Origin: CAVSMC01 sp963728935
Lineage (GTDB): Bacteria > Pseudomonadota > Gammaproteobacteria > Burkholderiales > Casimicrobiaceae
NCBI GenBank assembly: GCA_963728935.1
Contig: CAVSMC010000001.1
Coordinates: 2,418,001 to 2,482,000 of the forward strand
Reading direction: 5' to 3'
Length of the DNA: 64,000 nucleotides
Position numbers and translations under genes: made by a program. The number at the start of each line of letters is the position of its first letter. Positions within the stretch are counted from its first letter, which is position 1. Below the pieces are notes generated by a model. The model was not told the DNA's origin. It did not search any database and was given only the letters and a program-made list of their open reading frames with translations. This document shows, piece after piece, positions 43,043 through 52,507 of this stretch.

Positions 43043-44536
43043 ATGAGCAGCGAATCGCCGCAGAAAGAAGCGCCGCTCGCCGTTCCACCCCTTGCCGCTA
43101 GCCTGAAGCGCGGCTCGGTGTGGATGATCGCGATGCGCTGGGTGATCCGCGGCATCGGGTTCGTGAGCACGCTGATCCTCGCCCGGCTGCTCGACCCGAG
43201 CGACTTCGGCATCATCGCGATGGCGTCGGTCGTCGTCGGGTTCACCGATGCCGTGTCGTCGCTCGGCGTCGACATGGCGCTGATCCAGAATACCAAAGCG
43301 ACGCGCCGCGATTTCGACACCGCGTGGACGGTGCGCCTGATCCAGGGCGTCATCGTTGCCGCGCTGCTCGTCGCCGCGGCGCCGTTCGCGGCGAAATATT
43401 TCGCCGAGCCGCGTGTCGAGCCGGTGATCTGGGCGCTCGCGGCCGGTTACGTGGTCCTGAACGCCGAGAACATCGGCGTCGTCGCCTTTCGACGCGAGCT
43501 CGATTTCGCGCGCGACTTCCGCTTCATGGTGTCGAAGCGGCTCATCACGTTCGTCGTCGTCATCGCCGCCGCGTGGTGGCTGCGAAGCTTCTGGGCGCTC
43601 GTGATCGGGATGGTCGCGGGCAACGTTCTCGGATTCGCGCTCAGTTTCATGATGCACCCGTATCGACCTCGGTTCGGCCTCGCCGGCTGGTCGAAGCTCT
43701 GGGCGTTCTCGCAATGGATGCTGATTCGAAACATCGGCATCTACGCCGTCGCGCGCAGCGACCAATTCATCGTCGGCGGCCTTGCCGGCACGCGGGCGAT
43801 GGGCCTGTACTCGGTGGCCTCGGAGATTTCGCAGTTGCCCACGTCCGAGCTCGTCGCGCCGATGGACCGGGCGTTGTTTCCGGCGTTCGCGCTTTTGCAG
43901 GAACATCCGTCGCGGATGCGCTCGGCTTATCTGCGCGTGCTGCAGCTCGTCGCGCTGGTCGTGATACCGCTCGGACTGGGCCTCTGCGCGACCGCGCACG
44001 ACGCGATCCTGGTGCTGCTCGGGCCGAAGTGGACCGATATGACGCCGATCATCGCGATTCTCGCCATTGTCGGCATCGTCAGCGCGCTCCGATACACGGC
44101 GTCGTCGGTGCTCACCGCAACGGGCGATACGCGAGCGATTGCGGCATTGGTCTGGATTCAACTGGCGTTCTTCGTCGCCGTCGCCTTGTGGCTCGGCGCG
44201 ACCGCCGGGCTGATAGGGATCGCGACGGCACGGCTCGTCGCGTCGGTTCTGACTGCGCCGATGGCGCTGAACTGGCTCATTGCCAGAACATCGGTAAGGT
44301 GGAAGGACCTTTGGCTTGCGGTCTGGCGACCCACCGTCAGCGGCGTGTTGATGTTCGCGGCGCTGCACGCGATTCCGCACGAGCATCTCGACCGGGCCGT
44401 TGTTAGACTTGCGATCGACGTCGCAGCCGGCGCGGCGTTGTACGCGATCTTCGTGCTGGCGCTCTGGATCGCGTCCGGTCGTCCCGAAGGCGCCGAGCGG
44501 TCGATCTTGCAGCGCTTGCGGTTATCCGGGCGCTAA
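43043..44536 (+). CDS. polysaccharide flippase, Wzx/MOP superfamily (lipopolysaccharide biosynthesis type)
   Basis: A 497-residue membrane protein with about 12-14 hydrophobic segments, the expected topology for flipping undecaprenyl-linked repeat units. The N-terminal helix has VWMIAMRWVIRGIGFVSTLI and ARLLDPSDFGIIAMASVVVG, the MOP signature. The loop SKLWAFSQWMLIRNIGIYAV is typical of this subfamily. The ATG is a short distance after the glycosyltransferase stop. It would work with the chain-length and export proteins of the operon. Confidence 0.87.
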   Translation: MSSESPQKEAPLAVPPLAASLKRGSVWMIAMRWVIRGIGFVSTLILARLLDPSDFGIIAMASVVVGFTDAVSSLGVDMALIQNTKATRRDFDTAWTVRLIQGVIVAALLVAAAPFAAKYFAEPRVEPVIWALAAGYVVLNAENIGVVAFRRELDFARDFRFMVSKRLITFVVVIAAAWWLRSFWALVIGMVAGNVLGFALSFMMHPYRPRFGLAGWSKLWAFSQWMLIRNIGIYAVARSDQFIVGGLAGTRAMGLYSVASEISQLPTSELVAPMDRALFPAFALLQEHPSRMRSAYLRVLQLVALVVIPLGLGLCATAHDAILVLLGPKWTDMTPIIAILAIVGIVSALRYTASSVLTATGDTRAIAALVWIQLAFFVAVALWLGATAGLIGIATARLVASVLTAPMALNWLIARTSVRWKDLWLAVWRPTVSGVLMFAALHAIPHEHLDRAVVRLAIDVAAGAALYAIFVLALWIASGRPEGAERSILQRLRLSGR

Positions 44537-44593
44537 GCGGCCCGCGCTGCGCATTGCACGACATCGCTCGGCGATTCCACGACTCGGTCTCAC

Positions 44594-45466
44594 GTGCTTC
44601 TGTACTACCACAAAGATCCGAAGGGCAATTTCGGCGATGACCTCAACCCGTGGTTGTGGGAACGCCTGCTTCCCGGCTTCTTACGGGGGTACTTGCCGCA
44701 CGAGCCGAAGATGCGAAGCGGATCGATTGCCGATGAAACGCTCTTCGTGGGCATCGGGACGCTGCTCAACGACAGCATTCCCGCCGGCCCGAAGAAGGTC
44801 GTGTTCGGCACGGGCGCCGGCTATGGACCGGTACCCGTGCTCGATTCGACCTGGGATATTTCCTGCGTCAGGGGGCCGGTTACCGCCGCGATGCTGGGGC
44901 TGGAAAAGTCGGCGGCGGTGACCGATCCGGCCGTTCTGGTTCGAACAATCGACCTCGGCAACGGCATTCGCAAGACGCATCGCTTCGCGTACATGCCGCA
45001 CTGTTCATCGGCCCGCAATGCGGACTGGTCGGCGATCTGCGGGCGGGCAGGCATCGGCTTCGTCGACCCTCACCATTGCGTCGACGACGTGCTGCAAGGC
45101 ATCCGCTCCACCGAGATCCTGATCACCGAAGCGCTGCACGGGGCCATCGTCGCCGACGCTTTGCGAATTCCGTGGATCCCCGTGGCGACGTCGTCGGCGA
45201 TCTTGCAGACGAAGTGGCTCGACTGGAGCCAGTCGCTTGGGATCGACTACAAGCCGACGCGAATGCCCACGCTGTGGTCGATGGGCGCCCAACCGTCGCG
45301 CCTCGTGAAGATGTGGTATTCGGTCAAGCACGGCGCGATCGCGCTCACGTTGCGCAACATCATCCGCCACGGGATTCCATTGCTGAGCGCGAGCGAGCGC
45401 ATCGAACACGTGACCTCCGAGCTGCAGGAGCGGCTGGAAAAGGTCCGTCAACGCTATCGTGCGTAG
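44594..45466 (+). CDS. polysaccharide pyruvyl transferase family protein
   Basis: A 290-residue enzyme starting at GTG. The family signature is NFGDDLNPWLWERLL near residues 12-26, with VFGTGAGYGP in the middle and STEILITEALHGAIVADALR (about 172-191) containing the conserved His-Gly. This group (ExoV/CsaB-like) adds pyruvate ketals to sugars in EPS, drawing on phosphoenolpyruvate. A pyruvate group would add acidity. A GT2 gene follows immediately, with its ATG adjoining this stop. Confidence 0.82.
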   Translation: MLLYYHKDPKGNFGDDLNPWLWERLLPGFLRGYLPHEPKMRSGSIADETLFVGIGTLLNDSIPAGPKKVVFGTGAGYGPVPVLDSTWDISCVRGPVTAAMLGLEKSAAVTDPAVLVRTIDLGNGIRKTHRFAYMPHCSSARNADWSAICGRAGIGFVDPHHCVDDVLQGIRSTEILITEALHGAIVADALRIPWIPVATSSAILQTKWLDWSQSLGIDYKPTRMPTLWSMGAQPSRLVKMWYSVKHGAIALTLRNIIRHGIPLLSASERIEHVTSELQERLEKVRQRYRA

Positions 45467-46342
45467 ATGAGCGTGACCGTCGTCATTCCGAGCACCTGCT
45501 CGCGCCGCGATGAGCTCCGTCGCGCGATCGAAAGCGTCGTCGATCAAGTGACCGACGACGGAGCGATCGTCGTCGTCGCAAACGGACCTCGCGTCGACGA
45601 GGCGACGCTTGCCGTGGCGCGGCGCTTTGCGCGTACCCGCGTCGAGCGGCTGGCCGAGGCGAATGTCGCGAAGGCGCAACGCGTGGGGCGTAGCCTCGTC
45701 GACACCGAATTCTTCTGCTTCCTCGACGATGACGACGAGTTTCTGCCCGGTGCGCTGGCGATGCGTGTTGCAGCGTTGCGGGAACAACCCGACGTCGACG
45801 TGCTGATCGCGAACGGCTATGGCTGCGCCGACGGCGTCGACCGGCTGCGGCTCGACCATCTTGCCCGCGCCGCGCGCGACCCGCTGCGCGGGCTCGTCGC
45901 CGAGAACTGGATGGCGTCGTGCGGAGGCACGTATCGGACCAACAGCGTGTCGATCGACTACTTCGACGGGGAAACGCAGCACTACGAATGGACGCTGATC
46001 GCGTATCGCCTCGCGTTGACGCGGCGGATCGCCTTTCTCGACGTCCCCACGTTCCGCGTGCATCTCGACTCGCCGGGATCGGTGTCGAAGTCGCGGCATT
46101 TTCGCGAAGCCGAAGTGGCCGTCCTCAACAAGATCCTAGCGATGGACCTGCCCTCCGACGTCAGACGAGCGTTGCGCGGCAAGCTCGGACGTGCGCACCA
46201 CGGCCTCGCGGCGCTGCACCTCTCCGAGGGCCAGCACGCCTCGGCGCTGCGCCATCATCTGGGAAGCCTGGTCGCCCCCGGGGGGCTTGCGTATCTGGCC
46301 TTTTCGCGCAAGTTGCTGCCGCTGTGGCCGCACGGTCGCTGA
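45467..46342 (+). CDS. GT2-family glycosyltransferase
   Basis: A 291-residue inverting GT-A glycosyltransferase. The N-terminus is VTVVIPSTCSRRDELRRAIE, and the metal-binding acidic motif is FFCFLDDDDEFLPGALAMRV, with a DxD-like cluster. The second half contains CGGTYRTNSVSIDYFDGETQ and a charged C-terminal helix. It starts directly after the pyruvyltransferase stop. A role in adding a sugar to the repeat unit is expected; the donor is unknown. Confidence 0.82.
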   Translation: MSVTVVIPSTCSRRDELRRAIESVVDQVTDDGAIVVVANGPRVDEATLAVARRFARTRVERLAEANVAKAQRVGRSLVDTEFFCFLDDDDEFLPGALAMRVAALREQPDVDVLIANGYGCADGVDRLRLDHLARAARDPLRGLVAENWMASCGGTYRTNSVSIDYFDGETQHYEWTLIAYRLALTRRIAFLDVPTFRVHLDSPGSVSKSRHFREAEVAVLNKILAMDLPSDVRRALRGKLGRAHHGLAALHLSEGQHASALRHHLGSLVAPGGLAYLAFSRKLLPLWPHGR

Positions 46343-46354
46343 ACGGAGCGCACG

Positions 46355-47386
46355 TTGCCTGTCATCGACCACGCCGATTCGTCAGCGACCGCAGCGTCGA
46401 GCGTGAGAGCATCGCTTTCCGATATCCTGCTTGGACGGCTCGTCGACGCGGCGAACGCGCGAGGAGGCGGCCGGCGTTTGTCGATATTGATCTACCACCG
46501 CGTTCTGCGCGACGACGACGCGCTGAACACTTGGGACGTCACGGCAGCGCAATTCGACGTCCAGATGCGCGCGCTGGCAACGCATTTTTCGACGCTACCG
46601 TTGTCGGAGGCGATCGATCGATTGGCCGCAGGAGACTTGCCGCCCAGGGCCGCCTGCGTCACTTTCGATGACGGTTACGCCGATAACCCCGAAGTCGCGC
46701 TGCCGATTCTCGTGCGGCATGCGATACCGGCCACGTTCTTCGTCGCGACGGGCTACCTGAACGGCGAGCGGATGTGGAACGACACCGTGATCGAAGCGAT
46801 TCGTCGAATGCCTGGCGCGTATCTGAATCTCGACGACTGGGGTCTCGGGACGCTTTCGCTCGAAGGCAGCGTCGCCCGTCGCGCGGTCATCCAGCGTGTC
46901 TTGCCGGCGCTGAAATATCTGCCGAGCGCCGAGCGCGAAAGCCGCGCCTCGCGCTTGGCGGAGCAGGCGGGGCTCGCGCGCGACAGTGACCTCATGATGA
47001 CGATCGAGCACTTGCGCGCGCTGCAAGCGGCCAACATGGAAATCGGCGCGCACACGATAACGCACCCGATTCTCGCCAACGCGTCGAGCGACGAGGCGCG
47101 CCGCGAGATCAACGACAGCGGACGATATCTCGCCGATGCGCTGCGCACGCCGATAAGGCTCTTCGCCTATCCGAACGGAAGGCCCAAGAAAGACTATGGC
47201 GAGCAGCACGTGCGCATGGTCCGTGAAGCCGGGTATTCGGCGGCTGTCTCGACTTCGCCGGGAACGGCGAAAGCCGGCTCGGACGTGTTTCAGCTGCCGA
47301 GATTCACCCCGTGGGACCGAACGTCGACCAAATTCGTATTGCGTCTGGCGCGCAATATCGTCAATGGACGCGCTGAGACCGTCTGA
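46355..47386 (+). CDS. polysaccharide deacetylase (NodB domain)
   Basis: A 343-residue protein starting at TTG with a GGAG site eight bases before. NodB motifs: CVTFDDGYADN (catalytic Asp-Asp), IGAHTITHPIL (metal His), RLFAYPNGRPKKDYGEQ and QLPRFTPWDRT. It differs from the XrtA-type deacetylase at 28495 (SILIYHRVLRDDD at the N-terminus, as in outer-membrane PgaB-type or intracellular ones). No signal peptide is evident. It is the last gene of the glycan block before the sulfate genes. Confidence 0.82.
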   Translation: MPVIDHADSSATAASSVRASLSDILLGRLVDAANARGGGRRLSILIYHRVLRDDDALNTWDVTAAQFDVQMRALATHFSTLPLSEAIDRLAAGDLPPRAACVTFDDGYADNPEVALPILVRHAIPATFFVATGYLNGERMWNDTVIEAIRRMPGAYLNLDDWGLGTLSLEGSVARRAVIQRVLPALKYLPSAERESRASRLAEQAGLARDSDLMMTIEHLRALQAANMEIGAHTITHPILANASSDEARREINDSGRYLADALRTPIRLFAYPNGRPKKDYGEQHVRMVREAGYSAAVSTSPGTAKAGSDVFQLPRFTPWDRTSTKFVLRLARNIVNGRAETV

Positions 47387-47433
47387 CGCCGCCGTGGACG
47401 CAGACTCGCGTCGACCAGGGAGAATCGAAACCG

Positions 47434-48336
47434 ATGACATCGCTTAGCCACCTCGACCGTCTGGAGGCGGAGAGCATCGACATCATGCGCGAGGCCGTCG
47501 CGGAGAGCGAGCGGCCCGTCATGCTGTACTCGATCGGCAAGGACAGCTCGGTGATGCTGCACTTGGCGATGAAGGCTTTCTACCCGGCGAAGCCGCCGTT
47601 TCCGCTGCTCCATGTGGATACGACGTGGAAGTTCCGCGAGATGATCGAGTTCCGCGGCATGATGACCCGAAAGCTCGGCGTCGAGTTGATCGTTCACGTC
47701 AATCCCGACGCCGTCGCGGCGGACATCAATCCGTTTACGCACGGGTCAGCCGTTCACACGGACATCTGGAAGACCCAGGGCCTCAAGCAGGCGCTCGACA
47801 ACTACGGGTTCGATGCGGCATTCGGCGGGGCGCGTCGCGACGAAGAGAAGTCCCGCGCCAAAGAGCGCATCTTCTCGTTCCGATCGGCTCAGCACCGCTG
47901 GGACCCGAAGATGCAGCGGCCGGAACTGTGGCGGCTGTACAACGCCCGCACGAACAAGGGCGAGAGCATCCGGGTGTTCCCGCTTTCGAACTGGACCGAG
48001 CTCGACGTATGGCAGTACATCCATCGCGAACGGATCGCCATCGTCCCGCTGTATTTCGCCAAGGAGCGGTCCGTGGTCGTGCGCGACGGCTCGTTGATCA
48101 TGGTGGACGATGGTCGGTTGCCGCTCGCCCCCGGCGAGAAGCCGCTGCTGAAGAAGGTGCGCTTCCGCACGCTGGGCTGCTACCCGCTGACCGGCGCAAT
48201 CGAGAGCGAAGCGGATACGCTGACCGCGATCATTCGGGAAATGCTGGTCGCGAAGACGTCCGAGCGCCAGGGCCGGGTGATCGACCACGACTCGACCGGG
48301 TCGATGGAAAAGAAGAAGCAAGAGGGCTATTTCTGA
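47434..48336 (+). CDS. cysD: sulfate adenylyltransferase subunit 2 (CysD)
   Basis: Small catalytic subunit of ATP sulfurylase, 300 residues; with CysN it makes adenosine 5'-phosphosulfate. The PP-loop is YSIGKDSSVMLHL (about 32-44) and the second ATP-site pattern is FGGARRDEEKSRAKERIFSF (about 130-149). The C-terminus has the conserved RQGRVIDHDSTGSMEKKKQ. The stop overlaps the cysNC start (TGATG). It is in an EPS locus rather than in a cysteine operon, since no reductase genes are near, so it probably serves polysaccharide sulfation. Confidence 0.95.
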   Translation: MTSLSHLDRLEAESIDIMREAVAESERPVMLYSIGKDSSVMLHLAMKAFYPAKPPFPLLHVDTTWKFREMIEFRGMMTRKLGVELIVHVNPDAVAADINPFTHGSAVHTDIWKTQGLKQALDNYGFDAAFGGARRDEEKSRAKERIFSFRSAQHRWDPKMQRPELWRLYNARTNKGESIRVFPLSNWTELDVWQYIHRERIAIVPLYFAKERSVVVRDGSLIMVDDGRLPLAPGEKPLLKKVRFRTLGCYPLTGAIESEADTLTAIIREMLVAKTSERQGRVIDHDSTGSMEKKKQEGYF

Positions 48337-50255
48337 TGGCGCACATCTCCGACCCGATCACCGCGGACATCGAGCGATATCTGGAATCGCACGAACGCAA
48401 GGGCCTGCTTCGATTCATCACGTGCGGAAGCGTCGACGACGGCAAGAGCACGCTGATCGGACGCCTGCTGTACGAGTCGAAGATGCTGTTCGACGATCAG
48501 CTCGCCGCGCTCGAGAGCGACTCCAAGCGGTTCGGTACCCAAGGCGGCGATCTCGATTTCGCGCTGCTGCTCGACGGACTGACCGCTGAGCGCGAGCAGG
48601 GCATCACGATCGACGTGGCGTACCGCTTCTTCTCCACCGACAAGCGCCATTTCATCGTGGCCGACACGCCGGGCCATGAGCAATACACGCGCAACATGGT
48701 GACCGGCGCCTCGACGGCCGACGTCGCGGTGATCCTCGTCGACGCCCGCAAAGGCTTGCTGACTCAAACGCGCCGACACAGCTACCTCGCATCGCTGATC
48801 GGCATCCGCAAGGTCGTGCTGGCGATCAACAAGCTCGATCTCGTCGCGTACGCGCAGGGCGTGTTCGACCGGATCGAAGACGAATACCGGACCTTCGCCG
48901 ATCGGATCGGCCTCGGCGAGGTCGTCTGCATCCCGATGTCGGCGCTCAAGGGCGACAACGTGACGCAGCCGAGCGCCAACACCCGGTGGTATCACGGACC
49001 GACGCTCATGGGCTATCTCGAGACCGTGGGCATCGAAGAGACGCTGCAAGCCGGTCCTTTCCGAATGCCGGTTCAATGGGTCAATCGGGCCAGCTCGGAC
49101 TTTCGCGGCTTCGCGGGGCGGGTGGTCGGCGGAGCGATCCGCCGCGGCGATCGCGTGCGCGTACTGCCGTCCGGATACGAAAGCACCGTCCAGCGGATCG
49201 TGACGAAGGATTGCGATCTCGACTTCGCGGTCGCCGGTCACTCGATCACCATCACGCTCGCCGACGAAATCGACGTCAGCCGCGGCAACATGATCGCAGC
49301 AGCAGACTCGCCGCCCGCCATCGCCGACCAGTTCGAGGCTACCGTCATCTGGATGCATGACGAGGAGATGCTGCCGGGGCGTCCGTATCTGCTGAAGATC
49401 GGTGCGAAAACGACCGGCGCCGCGCTCGCGACGCCGAAGTACAAGCTCAACGTCAACACCCTCGAGCATCTCGCTGCGAGGACGCTGCAACTGAACGAGA
49501 TCGGCGTGTGCAATCTGAGCCTCGACGAGGCCATTGCCTTCGATCCCTACACGCAGAACCGCGATACCGGCGGATTCATCCTCATCGATCGTCTGACCAA
49601 CAACACGATCGGCGCCGGTCTGTTGCACTTCGCATTGCGGCGCTCGCAGAACATTCACTGGCAAGCGATCGAAGTCAACAAGGAAGCGCACGCCGCGCTC
49701 AAAGGCCATAAGCCTTGCGTCGTATGGTTCACCGGACTGTCGGGCTCCGGAAAATCGACGATCGCGAATATCGTCGAGAAGAAGCTGCATGCGATGGCAC
49801 GGCACACTTATCTGCTCGACGGCGACAACGTGCGTCACGGTCTCAACAAGGACTTGGGTTTCACCGAGGCGGATCGCGTCGAGAACATACGTCGCGTGGC
49901 GGAAGTCGCGCGGCTCATGGTCGATGCCGGCTTGATCGTTCTGGTGTCGTTCATCTCACCATTTCGCGCCGAGCGCCGGCTGGCGCGCAGCCTCGTTCGC
50001 GAGGACGAGTTCTGCGAGGTCTTCGTCGATACTCCGCTGAACGTCGCCGAGCAGCGCGATCGCAAGGGACTCTACAAGAAGGCCCGCCGCGGCGAATTGA
50101 TCAACTTCACCGGCATCGACTCGCCTTATGAGCCGCCCGAACATCCGGAGCTGAGGATAGACACCGTCGCGGCCGACCCGGAAGCGGCTGCCGAGGGCGT
50201 CATCGATCGGCTGCGCGTGATGGGCGTTCTGAGCCGGCCATCCGTAGGCCGCTAA
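48336..50255 (+). CDS. cysNC: bifunctional sulfate adenylyltransferase subunit 1 / APS kinase (CysNC)
   Basis: A 639-residue fusion. Residues 1-440 are the CysN GTPase: G1 GSVDDGKST (31-39), G3 DTPGHEQYTRN, G4 NKLD and elongation-factor-like domains. Residues about 455-639 are the CysC APS kinase with P-loop FTGLSGSGKST (about 465-475), DGDNVRHGLNKDLGF and the IDSPYEPPE motif. Output is PAPS, the universal sulfate donor. The fused form is usual when PAPS is needed for sulfation. A DHH phosphoesterase and sulfotransferase follow within 2 kb. Confidence 0.95.
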   Translation: MAHISDPITADIERYLESHERKGLLRFITCGSVDDGKSTLIGRLLYESKMLFDDQLAALESDSKRFGTQGGDLDFALLLDGLTAEREQGITIDVAYRFFSTDKRHFIVADTPGHEQYTRNMVTGASTADVAVILVDARKGLLTQTRRHSYLASLIGIRKVVLAINKLDLVAYAQGVFDRIEDEYRTFADRIGLGEVVCIPMSALKGDNVTQPSANTRWYHGPTLMGYLETVGIEETLQAGPFRMPVQWVNRASSDFRGFAGRVVGGAIRRGDRVRVLPSGYESTVQRIVTKDCDLDFAVAGHSITITLADEIDVSRGNMIAAADSPPAIADQFEATVIWMHDEEMLPGRPYLLKIGAKTTGAALATPKYKLNVNTLEHLAARTLQLNEIGVCNLSLDEAIAFDPYTQNRDTGGFILIDRLTNNTIGAGLLHFALRRSQNIHWQAIEVNKEAHAALKGHKPCVVWFTGLSGSGKSTIANIVEKKLHAMARHTYLLDGDNVRHGLNKDLGFTEADRVENIRRVAEVARLMVDAGLIVLVSFISPFRAERRLARSLVREDEFCEVFVDTPLNVAEQRDRKGLYKKARRGELINFTGIDSPYEPPEHPELRIDTVAADPEAAAEGVIDRLRVMGVLSRPSVGR

Positions 50256-50310
50256 GCCTCGAAGCGGCAGCCGCCGCTGCCGCATGCCACTATCGTGACT
50301 GCCGCATGAG

Positions 50311-51273
50311 ATGAACCGCTACTACGCATTCAATGGCGACGCCGATGGCTTGTGCGCGCTGCAGCAGCTTCGTCTCGCCGAGGCTTCCGAGGCGACGCTC
50401 GTCACCGGTGTGAAGCGCGATATCAAGCTGTTGCGTCGGATCGAAGCAAAGGCCGGCGATCACGTGACGGTGCTCGATGTCTCGCTCGATCAGAACAGGG
50501 CCGACGTGCTACGCCTCTTGCAGGCCGGAGCGTCGGTCCGCTATTTCGACCATCATCACGCCGGCGAGCGGCCGCAGCACCCTCGCTTCGAGACGCACAT
50601 CGACGAGAGCGCCGACGTCTGCACCAGCATGCTCGTCGACCGCTACCTCGGTGGTCGCTATCGAGCGTGGGCCGTCGTGGCGGCGTTCGGCGATGGTCTG
50701 CCCGCGATGGGGGCCGCGCTGGCGAACGCGATCGGGCTCGATGCGCCGACGACGGCGATCACGGAGACGCTCGGGATTCGCTTGAACTACAACGCGTACG
50801 GCGAGGCGATCAGCGATCTCTGCTTCGATCCCGAGACGCTGGCTGCCGAAATGCTGCCGTTTCGCGATCCGTTGGATTTCGCCCGGCATTCCGACGCTTA
50901 TCAGACGCTTGGCGCCTGCTACGACGACGACATGCGCCGCGCACGAACGCTCAAGCCCGCCCGCCAGATTCCGGGCGCGATGGTCATGGTGTTACCGAAC
51001 GAATCATGGGCTCGGCGAGCGATCGGAGTCCTCGCAAACGAACTGACGCGCGCGCAGCCCGATTCCGCCATCGCCATCCTGTCGCCCAGAGCGGCCGGCG
51101 GATTCACCGTCAGCGTTCGCGTTCCGGCGCACAGTCCGCTCGGCGCCGACGATTTCTGCCGCGGCTTCGCGACGGGCGGCGGGCGAAAGCTCGCAGCGGG
51201 AATCAACGAGTTGCCCGATGACGACGTCGAACGGTTCTCGGCCCTTTTCGCGACGCGCTTCGGCAACCGCTGA
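50311..51273 (+). CDS. DHH/DHHA1-family phosphoesterase, candidate pAp phosphatase
   Basis: A 320-residue cytoplasmic phosphoesterase. DHH motifs are present: NGDADGLCA (D10/D12, motif I), LDVSLDQ (D56), FDHHHAGERP (D80-H81-H82, motif III), and a C-terminal DHHA1 domain with FATGGGRKLAAGI. DHH-DHHA1 enzymes such as NrnA dephosphorylate 3'-phosphoadenosine-5'-phosphate (pAp), the by-product of sulfotransferases. Being flanked by cysNC and a sulfotransferase makes that role likely here, but the substrate is inferred from position; a nano-RNase activity is the main alternative. Confidence 0.8.
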   Translation: MNRYYAFNGDADGLCALQQLRLAEASEATLVTGVKRDIKLLRRIEAKAGDHVTVLDVSLDQNRADVLRLLQAGASVRYFDHHHAGERPQHPRFETHIDESADVCTSMLVDRYLGGRYRAWAVVAAFGDGLPAMGAALANAIGLDAPTTAITETLGIRLNYNAYGEAISDLCFDPETLAAEMLPFRDPLDFARHSDAYQTLGACYDDDMRRARTLKPARQIPGAMVMVLPNESWARRAIGVLANELTRAQPDSAIAILSPRAAGGFTVSVRVPAHSPLGADDFCRGFATGGGRKLAAGINELPDDDVERFSALFATRFGNR

Positions 51274-51313
51274 ACGATGGCCGCCTGGAGGCGCTGAACG
51301 CGCGCAACCCGCA

Positions 51314-52105
51314 TCAATGCGAGGCTGCGAGTACGCGATTGCCGTCGGCGGGCACGCCGGTGATCTCGGCGATCTGCTGCTTGACCTCGTCCGAGAGCTC
51401 CGATTTCCAGCGCTCCAGCGACTCCGCCTTGACACTCGGCTTGGGTATTGGGGACGGCAAAGAGAGGAACCTGGTGAGCGAGGCAAGCTGAGCTTCGGCA
51501 TGGAGGATCACGTCCTCGTATTGCAGGACCAGCAGCCGGGCATTCAACGTTTGCCGAAGGCTTTGCAGGCGCTCGAGATGTACCTTCCAACGCAACGCGC
51601 ACTTGGCCGCCAAAGGCATCGCTCCATAGGTCGCCCGGTTGTCGCCCGTGATGCCGAGGAATCGGTTCGGAATCGGGAATTCCTGCCAGCGCTTATGCCA
51701 TTCGAGCACACCGCCGTGTTTCAGCATGCTCGCGACGGTGGCGTACGGATTGCGTTGTATTCCGACGAAAAGCGCTTCGGGGAACGCGGCGGCCAGATCT
51801 TCGGCGATCCAGATGTTCGGATGGCTCTTGTCCGCGTAATGCTTGGGCGAGACCGCTTGGTGTTCGAGGCGGTAACGCTTGATCAACTTGGGCAGTAAGC
51901 TTGCTTTCTTGCTCGGGTCGAGCGCCATCGCGGTGACCCAATCGAAGATCGGCGGTTTCTCGATCGTGACGTGAATATCGGGATGACCTTCCAGCATGTA
52001 GCCGACCCAGTGCGTGCCGGATCGTCCGGAGCCGATCACGAAGATCTTGTGGCCCTGAATCTCGCGTTCCGACCGATTGCGTAGAAAGGGTGATAGCCAT
52101 TTCAT
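51314..52105 (-). CDS. PAPS-dependent sulfotransferase
   Basis: A 263-residue cytoplasmic sulfotransferase. The 5'-phosphosulfate-binding loop is IGSGRSGTHWVGYMLEGHPD (about 24-43), and the 3'-phosphate-binding segment is FVGIQRNPYATVASMLKHGG with the conserved Arg and Ser. A GGGAG site precedes the ATG. Transcribed toward the cys genes, it converges on the DHH gene with a 40-base gap. It most likely sulfates the EPS precursor, or another glycan, with PAPS from CysDNC. Confidence 0.87.
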   Translation of the reverse strand: MKWLSPFLRNRSEREIQGHKIFVIGSGRSGTHWVGYMLEGHPDIHVTIEKPPIFDWVTAMALDPSKKASLLPKLIKRYRLEHQAVSPKHYADKSHPNIWIAEDLAAAFPEALFVGIQRNPYATVASMLKHGGVLEWHKRWQEFPIPNRFLGITGDNRATYGAMPLAAKCALRWKVHLERLQSLRQTLNARLLVLQYEDVILHAEAQLASLTRFLSLPSPIPKPSVKAESLERWKSELSDEVKQQIAEITGVPADGNRVLAASH

Positions 52106-52507
52106 TCGACCGCTCCCTGATCAGCGACTTCCTGCTGTGCGCCGACACTCGACTGCTTTTTTGTAGAAAGACCGTATTTGGCGCGGTCACTCTTCGGGAC
52201 CGATATTGTAATTATTACGTGGTTGCTGCACGGGCGCCAAGACCGCTCGGCGGCTCAACCAGATGTCTCGTCCGCGACGCTCGCCGCTGGGGGCCGCGAC
52301 GCCGTGTTGTGGGCGCTGCGGCAGGGGGATAGCGCCGACGAATGGCGGCCGCTTCCAGCACGGCGACAGAACGCCGATCATGACAACATGCTAGACTTTG
52401 AACATTGCATTTTTCTTACGACTACGACGCGCCGGCGCTGAATCTCGGGGTTGCCGTCGGCGCACGGTTCATAAGTCTGCCCGTCGGTGCTTGCGCGCCG
52501 GATACGC
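52106..52507. promoter_or_regulatory. 402-base divergent intergenic region
   Basis: Lies between the sulfotransferase and the methyltransferase genes, transcribed away from each other. No coding sequence is convincing in it. It is richer in A+T than its surroundings near 52145-52225 and 52380-52435, as expected for promoters. A sequence like TGGCGC-N5-CAGCA on the minus strand (52224-52239) is a poor sigma-54 match and is not claimed. Confidence 0.5.

Noticed and set aside
47395..47410. GG-N10-GC before cysD
   Set aside because: Only GG and GC match; flanking consensus bases do not, so probably chance in high-GC DNA.
52224..52239. Sigma-54-like sequence on the minus strand before the sulfotransferase
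   Set aside because: Spacing is right but TTGC is CAGC, and it is 119 bases from the start; too weak to claim.
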